Of a stretch of DNA of 64,000 bases, positions 14,551 to 24,118 are shown piece by piece; within the stretch, counting starts at the first letter, position 1; each line of letters starts with the position of its first letter. Under the pieces are notes generated by a model. The model ran no database searches. It saw only the letters and a program-made list of their open reading frames with translations, and was not told the DNA's origin. A program made the translations under genes and the position numbers. The DNA comes from Bartonella vinsonii subsp. berkhoffii ATCC 51672 (GTDB lineage Bacteria > Pseudomonadota > Alphaproteobacteria > Rhizobiales > Rhizobiaceae), in contig NZ_CADEAK010000005.1 in the NCBI RefSeq assembly GCF_902825225.1, positions 81,382-145,381 on the forward strand, read 5' to 3'.

Positions 14551-14595
14551 ATGTAATAATATAACATTTTGTTGACAGATGTTATATTATTACAT
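14551..14595. promoter_or_regulatory. Twin Zur-like boxes with promoter before znuC
   Basis: ATGTAATAATATAACAT (14551-14567) and its exact reverse complement (14579-14595) flank an 11-bp spacer. Each arm is itself nearly palindromic and fits the proteobacterial Zur pattern GTTATAnTATAAC. The spacer carries TTGACA (14572-14577); TAACTT 17 nt further makes a plausible -35/-10 pair, so a bound repressor would cover the promoter. The znuC ATG follows 38 bp after the second arm. Confidence 0.7.
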
Positions 14596-14632
14596 AACTT
14601 TCGAAGATCAATAATCAAAGGTGGTATAAATT

Positions 14633-15385
14633 ATGGGGCTGCATTTCGATAGTGCAACATTAGGTTATGGGAGCAGGATAGCTATAAAAAACTTTTCCGC
14701 AAAGTTAAAAGCCGGTTCGTTGGTGGCAATAATGGGTGATAACGGTGCCGGAAAATCTACATTGCTGAAAGCCATCGCCGGATTGATTAAACCTCTCAAA
14801 GGTAAAATCACAAAACCGAAGAAAAGCCGAATTGCTTACCTTGCCCAGCAATGTGATATAGATCAAACATTTCCAATTGATATAGAAGCACTTATAAAAA
14901 CGGGATTATGGTCTTTTTGTGGGTTATGGAAAAATCAGCGCCCTTATTACTCTAAAGTTCAGAATGCACTTGAAATGGTTGGGCTCACGACACTTGCATC
15001 CCGTTCACTGGATACCCTCTCAAGTGGACAATTACAACGCGCCCTTTTTGCACGTATTATTGTACAAGATGCTGATATTATATTGCTTGATGAACCTTTC
15101 AATGGTGTAGATCGTAATACCCAAAAAGACCTTCTCACCTTGATCACACATTGGCAACAACAAGGACGGACAGTTCTTACAGCACTCCATGATCCCCTCA
15201 TTGTACAAGAATATTTCCCCCAAATGATTCAAATTAACAGACAAAATGCTTTTTATGGAGAAACAGCACAGTTTTTCGATGACACCATTTATCACGTTAT
15301 ATCACCTCTCACATCCAACTCTTTGCGTCTTAGCGCTCTAAAACCACATTTTCCTCTCAATGATTCTTGCTCTGTTAGGTTATAA
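14633..15385 (+). CDS. znuC: Zinc (metal) ABC transporter ATP-binding protein, ZnuC/AztA type
   Basis: This 250-residue ATPase shows Walker A GDNGAGKST near residue 36, the Q-loop LAQQ, the signature LSSGQLQRA near 127, Walker B ILLDEPFNGVD and the H-loop ALHDP. It powers import of a divalent metal with the permease and binding protein that follow. The blocks IAYLAQQCDIDQTFPI and LIKTGLW resemble the AztA branch of zinc ABC systems as much as classical ZnuC. Twin Zur-like boxes upstream support zinc as the substrate. GGTGGT precedes the ATG. The permease gene starts 3 bp after the stop. Confidence 0.85.
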   Translation: MGLHFDSATLGYGSRIAIKNFSAKLKAGSLVAIMGDNGAGKSTLLKAIAGLIKPLKGKITKPKKSRIAYLAQQCDIDQTFPIDIEALIKTGLWSFCGLWKNQRPYYSKVQNALEMVGLTTLASRSLDTLSSGQLQRALFARIIVQDADIILLDEPFNGVDRNTQKDLLTLITHWQQQGRTVLTALHDPLIVQEYFPQMIQINRQNAFYGETAQFFDDTIYHVISPLTSNSLRLSALKPHFPLNDSCSVRL

Positions 15386-15388
15386 GAC

Positions 15389-16270
15389 GTGTACGCATTT
15401 TTTCTTGCTCCCTTCGTTGATTTTCATTTTATGCAAAGCGCCCTTCTTGGTTCTGTCCTGCTTTCTACCAGTGCTTGTCCTGTTGGTGTATTTTTGATGC
15501 TCCGGGGGATGAGTTTAATAGGAGATGCTATATCCCATGCCATTCTTCCTGGTGTTGCTGCTGCTTTTCTCCTTTGTGGCTTCTCGCTCATATTTATGAC
15601 ACTTGGCGGCATCTTAGCTGGCGTTGTCGTTGCTTTAGCAACCACCTTGATTTCACGAAATAGCTTTCAAAAAGAAGACGCATCGATGACTGTCTTTTAT
15701 CTCATTGCACTTGCAGCAGGCGTCATTCTTGTTTCACTTAAAAATTCAGCGATCGATCTGCTCCATCTCTTATTTGGCTCAGTACTTGCACTTGATACAC
15801 AAGCCCTTTTGCTCATCACCACTATAATGCTGATCACAATGTGCTGTCTGTGTATTTTCTGGCGCGCATTGGTATTAGAAAGCTTTGATCCCCTCTTTTT
15901 TAAATCTCTCTCTCCATTGAGTAAGTATGTTCATATATTACTGCTCGGACTTGTTGTATTGAATTTGGTTGGCGGTTTCCAATCATTGGGAACATTACTT
16001 TCTGTCGGCATTATGATGATTCCAGCTATTACAGCGCGTTTTTGGCTTTCCCGTCTATTTCCTATCTGCATACTCTCTGTTCTCTTAGGAATCATCGCGA
16101 GCATCTGTGGGCTACTGCTTTCTTTTCACCTATCACTTCCCTCTGGCCCTTCTATCATTATTGCCGCAGGGTTTATGTATCTTCTTGCCTGCTTAGTAAG
16201 TCCACGCGGATTTATTATGGCACGATATCATCACCTTTTTTATATGTCTTTCCCCACTTTAAGGAAATAA
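15389..16270 (+). CDS. znuB: Zinc (metal) ABC transporter permease, ZnuB/AztB type
   Basis: This 293-residue integral membrane protein of the ABC-3 family has about eight hydrophobic segments. SACPVGVFLMLRGMSLIGDAISHAILPGVA contains the conserved loop that contacts the ATPase in metal permeases. It forms the channel for the imported cation across the inner membrane. The start is a GTG at 15389, 3 bp after the znuC stop, so translation is probably coupled. The binding-protein gene follows after 1 bp. Confidence 0.87.
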   Translation: MYAFFLAPFVDFHFMQSALLGSVLLSTSACPVGVFLMLRGMSLIGDAISHAILPGVAAAFLLCGFSLIFMTLGGILAGVVVALATTLISRNSFQKEDASMTVFYLIALAAGVILVSLKNSAIDLLHLLFGSVLALDTQALLLITTIMLITMCCLCIFWRALVLESFDPLFFKSLSPLSKYVHILLLGLVVLNLVGGFQSLGTLLSVGIMMIPAITARFWLSRLFPICILSVLLGIIASICGLLLSFHLSLPSGPSIIIAAGFMYLLACLVSPRGFIMARYHHLFYMSFPTLRK

Positions 16271-16271
16271 T

Positions 16272-17198
16272 GTGCCTAAACTTATTCAACAATTCGTGTT
16301 ACTTGGAACCCTCTTATTGCTTGTCCTTTTTCCATTTTCTGCTTCTGCCCATAATAAGATTAAAGTTGTCGTGAGTTTTTCTATTCTTGCAGATTTGGTA
16401 AAAAATGTAGGAGGTGATCATATTTCTATGACCACTCTTATCAGCCCCAATACGAATATCCATACTTATGAACCTACCCCTCATGATGCAAAAATTCTTA
16501 GAAATGCCCATATTATTTTCATCAATGGGCTTCATTTAGAAGGTTTCATCAACCGTCTCATCACAGCAAGTGATACAAAAGCACTTCTTGTCGAAGTGAG
16601 TGATAACATTTCTCCCCTTGAAATTAAAAATCAAGAACAAAGTACAAAACGACATCACCACCACAGCGATATTGATCCACATGCTTGGCAAACTATCTCT
16701 AATGTAGAAATCTATATTAAAAATATCGCTACTGCTCTTTGTAAAATCGATCAACCATCCTGTACAAGCTACAGAAAAAATTCGGAAACCTACATCCAAA
16801 AGCTTAAATCAGCACAAGAAACATTTAAAACAAAGATTGCTACGATTCCCAAAGATAAGCGTGTTATTATCACATCGCATGATGCCTTTGGCTATTTTGC
16901 TCAAGAATACGGCTTCATTATACTTGCACCCCAAAGTGCTTCAACAGAAACTGAAGCCACAGCAGCTGATGTTGCCAAACTTATTAAACAAATTAAAGCG
17001 AATAAAGTAACCGCACTGTTTGTGGAAAACATTTCTAATCCTCGTCTTATAAAACAAATTTCAAAAGAAACAGGTTTGAAAATTGGTGGAACACTCTATT
17101 CTGATGCATTATCGGACGAAAATGGACCTGTTGCAACTTATCTCAATATGATGGAACATAATGTAAATACCATTATCGATGCGATCACAAAACATTAA
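16272..17198 (+). CDS. znuA: Periplasmic zinc (metal)-binding protein, ZnuA/AztC type
   Basis: This 308-residue cluster A-I solute-binding protein starts with a signal peptide ending near PFSASA. Expected metal ligands are H64 (HTYEPTP), H137 (DPHAW), H203 (SHDAFGYF) and D278 (YSDALSDENGP). A short His loop (KRHHHH, residues 126-131) sits where ZnuA proteins carry a longer acidic His-rich loop. That loop and the Zur-like boxes favour zinc over manganese. The GTG start lies 1 bp after the permease stop. It is the last gene of the three-gene operon; no AztD-type chaperone gene follows. Confidence 0.87.
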   Translation: MPKLIQQFVLLGTLLLLVLFPFSASAHNKIKVVVSFSILADLVKNVGGDHISMTTLISPNTNIHTYEPTPHDAKILRNAHIIFINGLHLEGFINRLITASDTKALLVEVSDNISPLEIKNQEQSTKRHHHHSDIDPHAWQTISNVEIYIKNIATALCKIDQPSCTSYRKNSETYIQKLKSAQETFKTKIATIPKDKRVIITSHDAFGYFAQEYGFIILAPQSASTETEATAADVAKLIKQIKANKVTALFVENISNPRLIKQISKETGLKIGGTLYSDALSDENGPVATYLNMMEHNVNTIIDAITKH

Positions 17199-18230
17199 GA
17201 TAAAGCCATAAAAGAGCAGAAAAATGAGTAAAATCATAGTTTTTGGAATGTATACAATGTTACCAATCATGCTCAATCAATATTCGACACTCAAATAATT
17301 TATGAATAGGAAATTATACCAAAGAGATGATCAAATAAACGAGATTATGGATGATTTTGTTGCTCTGTTGTACTTATAATGAAGTCAGAAAAACGTAAAC
17401 AATTCAACATTCTATAGCAGTATTCATGGCAAATAATTGAAATGATACGATCATAAAGTGTTTTTTATTTTCGTTTCTTAAGTCTTGATTTTAAAAATTT
17501 ATGAATTATCCATCAAACAAGCGTTAGAAAAAAATAGCGTAATGATACATTCTATTTTAAAATTATTTTTACCCCTCAAACTAACGTCACCTGCATGAAT
17601 CATTTCTCCATTTTTAGTCCTATAGAAACTCTTCATAAATCAAGCTTCAAACCACTTTGATTATAGACCAAGGATACTGGTAACACCCAAAAATGATTTC
17701 CTTCATTCTAAGAGTCAAAACGCTAAGCAGCTTTTAAAACATAAACCCAAAGGATAATTTTGTGAACCCTTTAAGGAGTGTAAGAAAGCAATAACTTCTC
17801 AATAAATGAAAAATCTGCTTTAGGAGGTATTCATACAATTGGAACACAAACAAATTCTTCAAAATTATCGTGCCCGAAATATAAGGTCAAGAATACAAAA
17901 ACTAAAACGCTCTCTTGAAAAAAGTAAATTCAAATACTGCAATAGCTATAACTGAATGACATTTATTGTCTGTATCTTTCACTCTTCTCTTCTGTTTTGC
18001 TCATTGGAAACATTTTGTTTTTTATCATATGTTTACAAGATAGATCCTGTTAACTGAGGAGAACTGTCACAAAGGATATATGCAGATCTCAACAAATTCG
18101 TTTGACCTTTTGATGGTTCCTGTTTAAATGAATCAACATATTTCTGAAATAAAATTGTCGTGGCGTGTTCATGTATAATACTATAAATCTAGGTGCAACC
18201 TGTGTTCCATCACTTCAGAAAGGGGGAACC
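17199..18230. other. One-kilobase intergenic region between znuA and ugpB
   Basis: The region is AT-rich with stop codons in all frames. The only coding candidate is the 38-aa ORF at 17839-17955. The 3' end must hold the ugp promoter, but no convincing PHO box was found. The length suggests a decayed gene whose identity I cannot recover. Confidence 0.5.
17839..17955 (+). CDS. Possible small basic protein (38 aa)
   Basis: A TTG at 17839 follows AGGAGGT with 10 nt spacing and opens a 38-codon frame ending at TGA 17953-17955. The product (MEHKQILQNYRARNIRSRI, then QKLKRSLEKSKFK) is strongly basic and probably helical. I recognise no family. The consensus ribosome binding site is the main support; the TTG start and short length argue against it. 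It may be the remnant of a longer gene. Confidence 0.2.
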   Translation: MEHKQILQNYRARNIRSRIQKLKRSLEKSKFKYCNSYN

Positions 18231-19556
18231 ATGAGTCGTTTTTATCTTTCTATAGCAGCATTTGCAGTTGCTATCGGCATAACAACAGCGAGTTTTGCGC
18301 AAACAAAAATTAGCTTTTGGCATTCTATGAGCGGTGAGTTAGGAAAAGAAACGGAGCGTCTCATTAATAACTTTAATGCCAGTCAGTCTGATTACAAAGT
18401 TGTTCCTTCATTTCGTGGTGAATATGAAGAAGGTATGGTTGCGCTCATTTCAGCATTTCGTGGCAAGCAACAACCGGTTCTTGCCCAAATCTATGAAATT
18501 GGTACTGGAACTATGATGGCTGCCAAAGGCGCCGTTTATCCGATTTATCAACTTATGGCTGATACAAAACAAGAATTCGATCCTACTGATTATTTGCCTG
18601 CCATCAGTGGTTATTATTCTGATGTTCAGGGACAAATGCTTTCTATGCCCTTCAACGCCTCAACACCAATCCTCTATTATAATAAAGATATTTTTAAAAA
18701 AGCAGGACTTGATCCAGAACAACCGCCTAAAACATGGAAAGACATAGAAAATTTCTCCAAAAAAATTCTTGACACTAAAGCAGCAAGTTGTGGCTTTACA
18801 ATGTCTTATGCATCTCAATGGATTGGTATAGAAAATTTTTCAGCCTTGCATAATGTACCTTTTGGAACAAAAGAGAATGGTTTTAATGGGCTTGATACAG
18901 AACTCACCTTTAATGGTCCTCTCCAAGTGCGTATGTGGACCGATCTTAAAAAATGGTCTGATCAAGGCATTTTTCGCTACGGAGGTCCAGCTGGAGCATT
19001 AGACGCAACGCCAATGTTTATGACGCAAAATTGCGCAATTTTTATGCAATCTTCAGGGTCTCGTGCAGGAATCCTTTCCGAAGCGCAATTCAATGTTGGA
19101 TTTGGTCAACTCCCTTATTATGATGATGTAGAAGGCGCTCCGCAAAATTCAATTATTGGGGGAGCTTCTATTTGGGTTCTGAGAGGTCATACCCCTGAAG
19201 AATATGCTGGTGCAGCCGCTTTCCTTAAGTATCTCTCGAGAGCAGATAATCAAGCTAAGTGGCACCAAATAACAGGTTATCTTCCCACAACAAAGGCTGC
19301 TTATGAATTAAGCAAAAAACAGCATTATTACGATAAAAATGCTGGTGCGGATATTGCTATTAAACAGATCACTCTCAACCCACCAACGGCTAACTCAAAG
19401 GGTATAAGATTTGGTAATTTACCACAAATTCGTTCTATTCTTGATCAAGAATTAGAAGCTGTTCTTAGCGGATCCAAAACACCAAAAGATGGGTTAGATG
19501 CAACCGTTGAACGTGGTAATAAACTTTTACGTGAATTTGAAAAAGCCAATCGTTAA
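18231..19556 (+). CDS. ugpB: sn-Glycerol-3-phosphate ABC transporter, periplasmic binding protein UgpB
   Basis: This 441-residue binding protein has a clear signal peptide (MSRFYLSIAAFAVAIG, cleavage after ASFAQ). The mature start TKISFWHSMSGELGKETERL and segments such as FRGEYEEGMVALISAFRG are characteristic of UgpB. It captures glycerol-3-phosphate or glycerophosphodiesters in the periplasm for UgpAE. I chose the ATG at 18231 because AAAGGGGG lies just upstream and the signal peptide begins there; an in-frame ATG at 18165 would add 22 residues. It heads ugpBAEC. The glycerophosphodiesterase gene downstream on the other strand fits the same pathway. Confidence 0.94.
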   Translation: MSRFYLSIAAFAVAIGITTASFAQTKISFWHSMSGELGKETERLINNFNASQSDYKVVPSFRGEYEEGMVALISAFRGKQQPVLAQIYEIGTGTMMAAKGAVYPIYQLMADTKQEFDPTDYLPAISGYYSDVQGQMLSMPFNASTPILYYNKDIFKKAGLDPEQPPKTWKDIENFSKKILDTKAASCGFTMSYASQWIGIENFSALHNVPFGTKENGFNGLDTELTFNGPLQVRMWTDLKKWSDQGIFRYGGPAGALDATPMFMTQNCAIFMQSSGSRAGILSEAQFNVGFGQLPYYDDVEGAPQNSIIGGASIWVLRGHTPEEYAGAAAFLKYLSRADNQAKWHQITGYLPTTKAAYELSKKQHYYDKNAGADIAIKQITLNPPTANSKGIRFGNLPQIRSILDQELEAVLSGSKTPKDGLDATVERGNKLLREFEKANR

Positions 19557-19660
19557 GGTTTTATTATTATTAAATATCAAAATTTCAACCAAACAGTTAA
19601 GTCCTTTTAGTTCTTTTTTGTTCGCCTTTCTAAAGTCTCTGTATTTAAAGAGCCAAACGA

Positions 19661-20545
19661 ATGCAAGAAAAACACGCATATTTCAAAAATAGTCTACTCT
19701 CTTATGGGCTGCTTTTTCCTCAGCTCCTTGTGACTTTTTTGTTTTTCTTTTGGCCTGCTGCGCAAGCAATGAAATCCTCTTTCGAGCGTGAAGATCCCTT
19801 TGGATTTACAACAGCTTTTATTGGTTTTGAAAATTATGTAACAATTCTCTCTGACCCTGCTTATTTGAAATCACTTCTCACAACTGCAGTCTTTTCTATT
19901 TCCGTCACTGTCGTTTCAATGTCGATATCACTTCTTTTAGCCGTCTGTGTTGATCGCGTCATCCGTGCAAAAAAGGCCTACACAACACTTTTGCTTTGGC
20001 CTTATGCTGTTGCTCCAGTATTGGCGGGTATTTTATGGTTATTTATTTTTCATCCAACCATTGGAGTTATCCCGTTTCTTTTGGAGAAAATAGGTATTAT
20101 ATGGAATTATCGTATTAATGGCATTCAAGCAATGATCCTTATCGTGATTGCAGCCAGTTGGAAACAGATCTCCTATAATTTTCTCTTTTTTCTTGCCGGA
20201 CTCCAATCTGTTCCACGTTCCCAAATAGAAGCAGCAGCGATTGATGGTGCTGACCCTTTTAAACGATTTTGGACCGTGGTTTTTCCGCAGATTTCACCGA
20301 CTACATTTTTTCTTCTCATCGTCAATATTCATTATGTTATGTTTGATACATTCGGTATTATTGATAATATCACCTCTGGAGGTCCTGCGCGGGCAACAAG
20401 CACTCTTGTTTACAAAGTGTATGACGATGGTTTTAAAAATCAAACAATCGGTGCATCAGCAGCACAATCAACAATGTTGATGTTGATGGTTATTGTTTTA
20501 ACGTTTATTCAGTTTCGCTGGATTGAACGTCGCGTACAATATTAG
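19661..20545 (+). CDS. ugpA: sn-Glycerol-3-phosphate ABC transporter permease UgpA
   Basis: This 294-residue inner-membrane permease has six expected transmembrane segments. The EAA loop, the contact to the ATPase, reads EAAAIDGADPFKRFWTVVFPQISPTTF near residues 190-215. It pairs with UgpE. It starts 104 bp after ugpB; a run of T-rich sequence lies in that gap but no clear terminator. The ribosome binding site is weak, and the following ugpE begins 10 bp after its stop. Confidence 0.93.
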   Translation: MQEKHAYFKNSLLSYGLLFPQLLVTFLFFFWPAAQAMKSSFEREDPFGFTTAFIGFENYVTILSDPAYLKSLLTTAVFSISVTVVSMSISLLLAVCVDRVIRAKKAYTTLLLWPYAVAPVLAGILWLFIFHPTIGVIPFLLEKIGIIWNYRINGIQAMILIVIAASWKQISYNFLFFLAGLQSVPRSQIEAAAIDGADPFKRFWTVVFPQISPTTFFLLIVNIHYVMFDTFGIIDNITSGGPARATSTLVYKVYDDGFKNQTIGASAAQSTMLMLMVIVLTFIQFRWIERRVQY

Positions 20546-20555
20546 GAAGCGAATT

Positions 20556-21407
20556 ATGGTTGAAAATCGCCCTATTTTAAAATTTCTAACCCATCTCGTT
20601 CTTATTGTTGGTATTATTATTATTTGTTTTCCAGTTTATGTTGCTGTCATTGCATCAACCCATAGCTCAGCAGCGTTTAGTTCCGGAACACTTCCTCTTT
20701 TACCGGGAAAATATGCCCTAGAAAACTATAAAACAATCTTTGGTGATGGGCTTATGCAGCGCGGACTTCCTAATCTCTGGCCACTTTTAATGAATTCACT
20801 CATTATGGCGCTTGGTATTAGTATTGGAAAAATTATTATTTCTCTCTTCTCTGCTTATGCAATTGTTTATATGCGTTTCCCTTTCCGAAAAACTGCTTTT
20901 GCCCTCATCTTTATCACTCTGATGCTCCCCGTTGAAGTTCGTATTATTCCAACATATGCAATCGTTGCGCAATTAGGTATGATAAACACCTATAGTGGAA
21001 TGATTATTCCACTCATTGCATCTGCAACTGCTACATTTTTATTTCGCCAGTTTTTTTTAACTGTCCCTGATGAACTCTTAGAAGCTGCTCGTGTTGATGG
21101 TGCAGGACCATTTAAATTTTTTAAAGATATTCTTCTCCCTCTCAGCAAAAGCAATATCGCCGCTTTATTTATCATTATGTTTATTTATGGATGGATACAG
21201 TATCTCTGGCCTCTTATCGTTACAACTGATCAGAATCATCAAACTATCCTTATTATTCTAAAACAACTGATCGTAGAATCACTTCAACATGATCCTCAAT
21301 GGAATATCCTCATGGCAGTATCGGTCGTTGCCATGGTGCCGCCTGTCCTTGTCGTCATCTGCATGCAACGGCTTTTTATCAAAGGTCTTATTGAAACGGA
21401 GAAATAA
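20556..21407 (+). CDS. ugpE: sn-Glycerol-3-phosphate ABC transporter permease UgpE
   Basis: This permease of about 283 residues is the second membrane subunit. Its EAA loop is [26 protein letters not shown] start it at the ATG at 20556 ([11 protein letters not shown]) because AGGAAG lies 7-8 nt upstream; a TTG at 20523 would overlap ugpA. Hydrophobic segments are spread as expected for a MalG-type permease. ugpC follows after 2 bp. Confidence 0.93.
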   Translation: MVENRPILKFLTHLVLIVGIIIICFPVYVAVIASTHSSAAFSSGTLPLLPGKYALENYKTIFGDGLMQRGLPNLWPLLMNSLIMALGISIGKIIISLFSAYAIVYMRFPFRKTAFALIFITLMLPVEVRIIPTYAIVAQLGMINTYSGMIIPLIASATATFLFRQFFLTVPDELLEAARVDGAGPFKFFKDILLPLSKSNIAALFIIMFIYGWIQYLWPLIVTTDQNHQTILIILKQLIVESLQHDPQWNILMAVSVVAMVPPVLVVICMQRLFIKGLIETEK

Positions 21408-21409
21408 TT

Positions 21410-22456
21410 GTGGCCATAATCCGGTTATCAAATATAAAAAAATACTATGAAAACGGCATTCTGGTCATTGACGATTTAAACTTAACTGTTGCCGATAGTG
21501 AGCTTCTTGTCCTTGTTGGTCCTTCAGGATGTGGAAAATCAACTCTGTTACGCATCATTGCAGGACTTGAGCAAGTTACTTCAGGTGAACTCTTTATTGA
21601 TAACGAGTGTATCAATGGGCGTGAGCCAGCCGATCGTGATATTGCTATGGTTTTTCAAAATTATGCGCTTTATCCCCATATGACAGTTCGTGGAAACTTA
21701 GAATATGGTCTTAAAAATCGTAAAACACCTAAAGATGAAATTAATAGACGTATCACACACGCTGCAAAACTTTTGCAAATAGAGCCATTTCTTGATCGTA
21801 AACCACGACAATTATCAGGAGGACAAAGACAGCGTGTTGCAATGGGGCGTGTGATTGTTCGTCAACCACGTGTCTTTCTCTTTGATGAACCTCTCTCAAA
21901 TCTTGATGCGAAATTGCGTGCACAAATGTGTATTGAGATTAAAACACTTCAACGTTCATTGGGGACAACGAGCCTCTATGTTACCCATGATCAATTAGAA
22001 GCGATGACACTGGCCGATAGAATCGTTGTCATGAATAAAGGAGCTATCGAGCAAATTGGAACGCCAATGGAGATTTACGACTGTCCAGCAACAACATTTG
22101 TTGCTGATTTTATTGGTTCCCCTCCCATGAACTTTCTTGATCGCCACATCTTAGAACAGCACTTAGGTCATTCATTATCTTATAGTAAAGAAACTGATCT
22201 TTTGGCTTTCAGACCAGAAATAATTTTGCTGGGAGAATATCCGGATAAAGGACCTGTCTTTCATACACAAATTGAACTTATCAAGCCTGTCGGAACAGGA
22301 TGCCATGTTGTAACGCGGTGGAATGGTAACATTTTTACCACTGAAATAAAAGAGCGTCTCACAAATGACTATGGTCACAAGCTAAGCTTTACTGTTGCGT
22401 ATCAAAACTTTCATACTTTTAATAAAACCACTGGAAAACGCACAAAGGATCAGTAA
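21410..22456 (+). CDS. ugpC: sn-Glycerol-3-phosphate ABC transporter ATP-binding protein UgpC
   Basis: This 348-residue MalK-type ATPase has Walker [10 protein letters not shown], the signature [13 protein letters not shown], Walker [13 protein letters not shown] and the H-loop YVTHDQ, followed by a C-terminal OB-fold regulatory region from about residue 240. It energises uptake through UgpAE. The GTG start at 21410 lies 2 bp after ugpE. The downstream neighbour is an integrase relic on the opposite strand, 20 bp away, so insertion has come close to the operon end without damaging it. Confidence 0.94.
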   Translation: MAIIRLSNIKKYYENGILVIDDLNLTVADSELLVLVGPSGCGKSTLLRIIAGLEQVTSGELFIDNECINGREPADRDIAMVFQNYALYPHMTVRGNLEYGLKNRKTPKDEINRRITHAAKLLQIEPFLDRKPRQLSGGQRQRVAMGRVIVRQPRVFLFDEPLSNLDAKLRAQMCIEIKTLQRSLGTTSLYVTHDQLEAMTLADRIVVMNKGAIEQIGTPMEIYDCPATTFVADFIGSPPMNFLDRHILEQHLGHSLSYSKETDLLAFRPEIILLGEYPDKGPVFHTQIELIKPVGTGCHVVTRWNGNIFTTEIKERLTNDYGHKLSFTVAYQNFHTFNKTTGKRTKDQ

Positions 22457-22476
22457 ATCGAATGAGAGCTTTGATC

Positions 22477-22683
22477 TTATGCCGATTCAGGGGCTTGTTT
22501 TAAAGAGACATCTCTCAGTTCTCCTAAACCCGTTTCGCGACGCCGCCCGTGAATGGTATATCGGTAAATCTATTGAGAACCGCTATTTTTACGCTTATGA
22601 CGGTGCAAACTGGCACCATCATTATATTTGCCAGCCCCCAATGTTGCAACAACCCTTGCATTAAAACGATTCATAAGAGACAT
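22477..22683 (-). pseudogene. Tyrosine integrase relic A (N-terminal arm-binding domain only)
   Basis: From an ATG at 22683 with AAAGGAG upstream the frame reads MSLMNRFNARVVATLGAGKY then NDGASLHRHKRKNSGSQ, a TAG stop at 22572-22570, and, in the same frame, IYRYTIHGRRRETGLGEL then RDVSLKQA before a second stop. This is the N-terminal arm-type DNA-binding domain of phage or island tyrosine integrases; the TAG sits where such proteins have Trp. The catalytic domain is missing, cut off near the end of ugpC. The first 37 codons and the upstream 100 bp recur, more decayed, at about 33.65-33.9 kb. Confidence 0.75.
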
Positions 22684-23207
22684 TTTTACTCCTTTCTTTA
22701 GAGTTTTTTATCCACATGCTAATTCCACCGGAGATGTGCAAGGAGATGATTTTGATTGTTTCAAAATAAACAAGTTTAAAATGAGAGAATCTTAGGATAT
22801 TCGGTGCTCTCATTCAACATGCAAAACAATCAATTATTTTTATAAATCAATTTGTTGTCCTTATAAGCCACATTCGATAAATATTGCTGCTCTTCTCTTA
22901 GCTTCCTTTTGTTAGGAAGAAGAGCCCTTTTGTATTATAGAGATATCGTTTGATCGAAGATTTTGTATTCAGTGGAAAGAAGTGAAATGAAGTAGAAATA
23001 CGCGATCATTTGTTGCTTTTATCCATGTTTTATCATTCAATGAGTGTTCTATTAAAATGGATTTTCATACCCAAAAATCGAAAAACTTATAAAAATTGCT
23101 AAAATAAGAAATAACTTTAAAAGGTCTTTACCCTTAAAAAATAGATTGGTACAAAACTTCATTACAAAATTACAAAACTCAGTGACACGCAATAAAAGGT
23201 ATGCCTT
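22684..23207. other. Intergenic region upstream of integrase relic A
   Basis: The first 120 bp resemble the region upstream of integrase relic B (33800-33920). A hairpin CTTCCT/AGGAAG lies at 22902-22919 with flanking CTCTT and AAGAG complementarity and could be a terminator. The rest shows nothing recognisable. Confidence 0.45.
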
Positions 23208-23211
23208 TTAT
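23192..23211. terminator. Perfect 8-bp hairpin over the glpQ stop codon
   Basis: ATAAAAGG (23192-23199) and CCTTTTAT (23204-23211) form a perfect stem with a 4-nt loop and include the TAA stop of the minus-strand glpQ gene. The T-run after it is poor, so termination is only possible, not shown. Confidence 0.35.
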
Positions 23212-23930
23212 CGTTGTGTACGCAATTGTAAAGCCAGATCGGGTTGATCTGTTGTAATATAATGTACAGGCATATCAAGCCAATGTGATAAACGAGTCTT
23301 CCCATTGATTGTCCATACCCCCACAGTAAAACCAACGTCAAGCGCAGCTTCAATAAAATCCCGTGAGACAATGGAACCATCTAAACTTAAATCAGAATAT
23401 CCCCTTTTTTTCCACTCAGAAAAATGACGGTACATATCACCTTCAAAACTCTCAATACATGGACCAGATATGATTCCTGCTTCAATAAAAGGATAAAGGC
23501 TCGCAGGATCGAAACTGATTGCAGAAACCCGTTCTGCTAAATTTCGACTTTTTATCAACGCAAGCGCTTTTTGGGATAAAATCGTTTCACGCTCAATTTC
23601 ACCACATGTTTTGATTTCAAGATGTAATGCAACATTGGTTGGTACTAAAAGATCAAGCAGCTCTTCTAATAAAGGAGGAGCTTCGCTACTTCCTTTTATG
23701 CGGAGTTGTTTGCGTGTTTCATTATTAATATCATGAATATATCCTGTCTTGCCAACCAATTGTTCTAGACGAAAATCATGAAATACCACCACTTCACCAC
23801 TTTTAAGCAGATGAACATCACATTCAATCTCATCAACTCCCAATGCAATCGCATGACGAAATGCTGAAAGCGTATTTTCAGGATAAAGATGGGCTCCACC
23901 ACGATGTGCAACAATTTTTTTCTCAGACAT
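23208..23930 (-). CDS. glpQ: Glycerophosphodiester phosphodiesterase
   Basis: The protein has about 240 residues and the GDPD motifs IVAHRGGAHLYPENT near the start, DEIECDVHLLKSGEVVVFHD (catalytic acids and His) and LEIKT further on. It hydrolyses glycerophosphodiesters to glycerol-3-phosphate and an alcohol. No signal peptide is seen, so it is likely cytosolic, like E. coli UgpQ; substrate would come through the adjacent UgpBAEC system. I start it at the ATG at 23930 (MSEKKIVAHRG); a GTG at 23942 would add four residues. It converges with ugpC across the integrase relic. Confidence 0.92.
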   Translation of the reverse strand: MSEKKIVAHRGGAHLYPENTLSAFRHAIALGVDEIECDVHLLKSGEVVVFHDFRLEQLVGKTGYIHDINNETRKQLRIKGSSEAPPLLEELLDLLVPTNVALHLEIKTCGEIERETILSQKALALIKSRNLAERVSAISFDPASLYPFIEAGIISGPCIESFEGDMYRHFSEWKKRGYSDLSLDGSIVSRDFIEAALDVGFTVGVWTINGKTRLSHWLDMPVHYITTDQPDLALQLRTQR

Positions 23931-24118
23931 ACAAAACTTCACACTTCTTACTTTTAAACAACACTGGTTTCACTTTTAAACACTATTGGCTTATATAAAA
24001 TCAGATCATAATTTCTAAAAATCATACTAAACAATCATTTAAAAAACTTTCTTCTCCTGCATATTTGCTCGAAGATCAAATTTTAAACAATCCTCTCTAG
24101 GTTTGAACTTTACTTCAA

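Larger units (their letters stand above)
13939..14632. other. Long control region between divergent nrdHIEF and znu operons
   Basis: These 694 bp hold at least four signals, each listed separately: a hairpin with T-run just before nrdH, a 30-codon ORF with a consensus Shine-Dalgarno, a 16-bp perfect palindrome like an NrdR box, and a perfect inverted repeat made of two Zur-like boxes before znuC. A further minus-strand hairpin (AAAGC and AGC pairing with GCT and GCTTT, then TTTGTTTTTT) sits at about 14215-14263. The nrd side thus has a leader of up to 500 nt. Confidence 0.6.

Noticed and set aside
18047..18070. Possible PHO box (CTGTTAA ... CTGTCAC) before ugpB
   Set aside because: The half-sites are 17 bp apart, and the nearer pair (CTGAGGA, CTGTCAC) is 10 bp apart, not the 11-bp direct repeat needed, and only one half matches well.
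22395..22664. 89-aa plus-strand open frame after ugpC
   Set aside because: It begins inside ugpC and runs antisense to integrase relic A, whose translation explains the sequence better.
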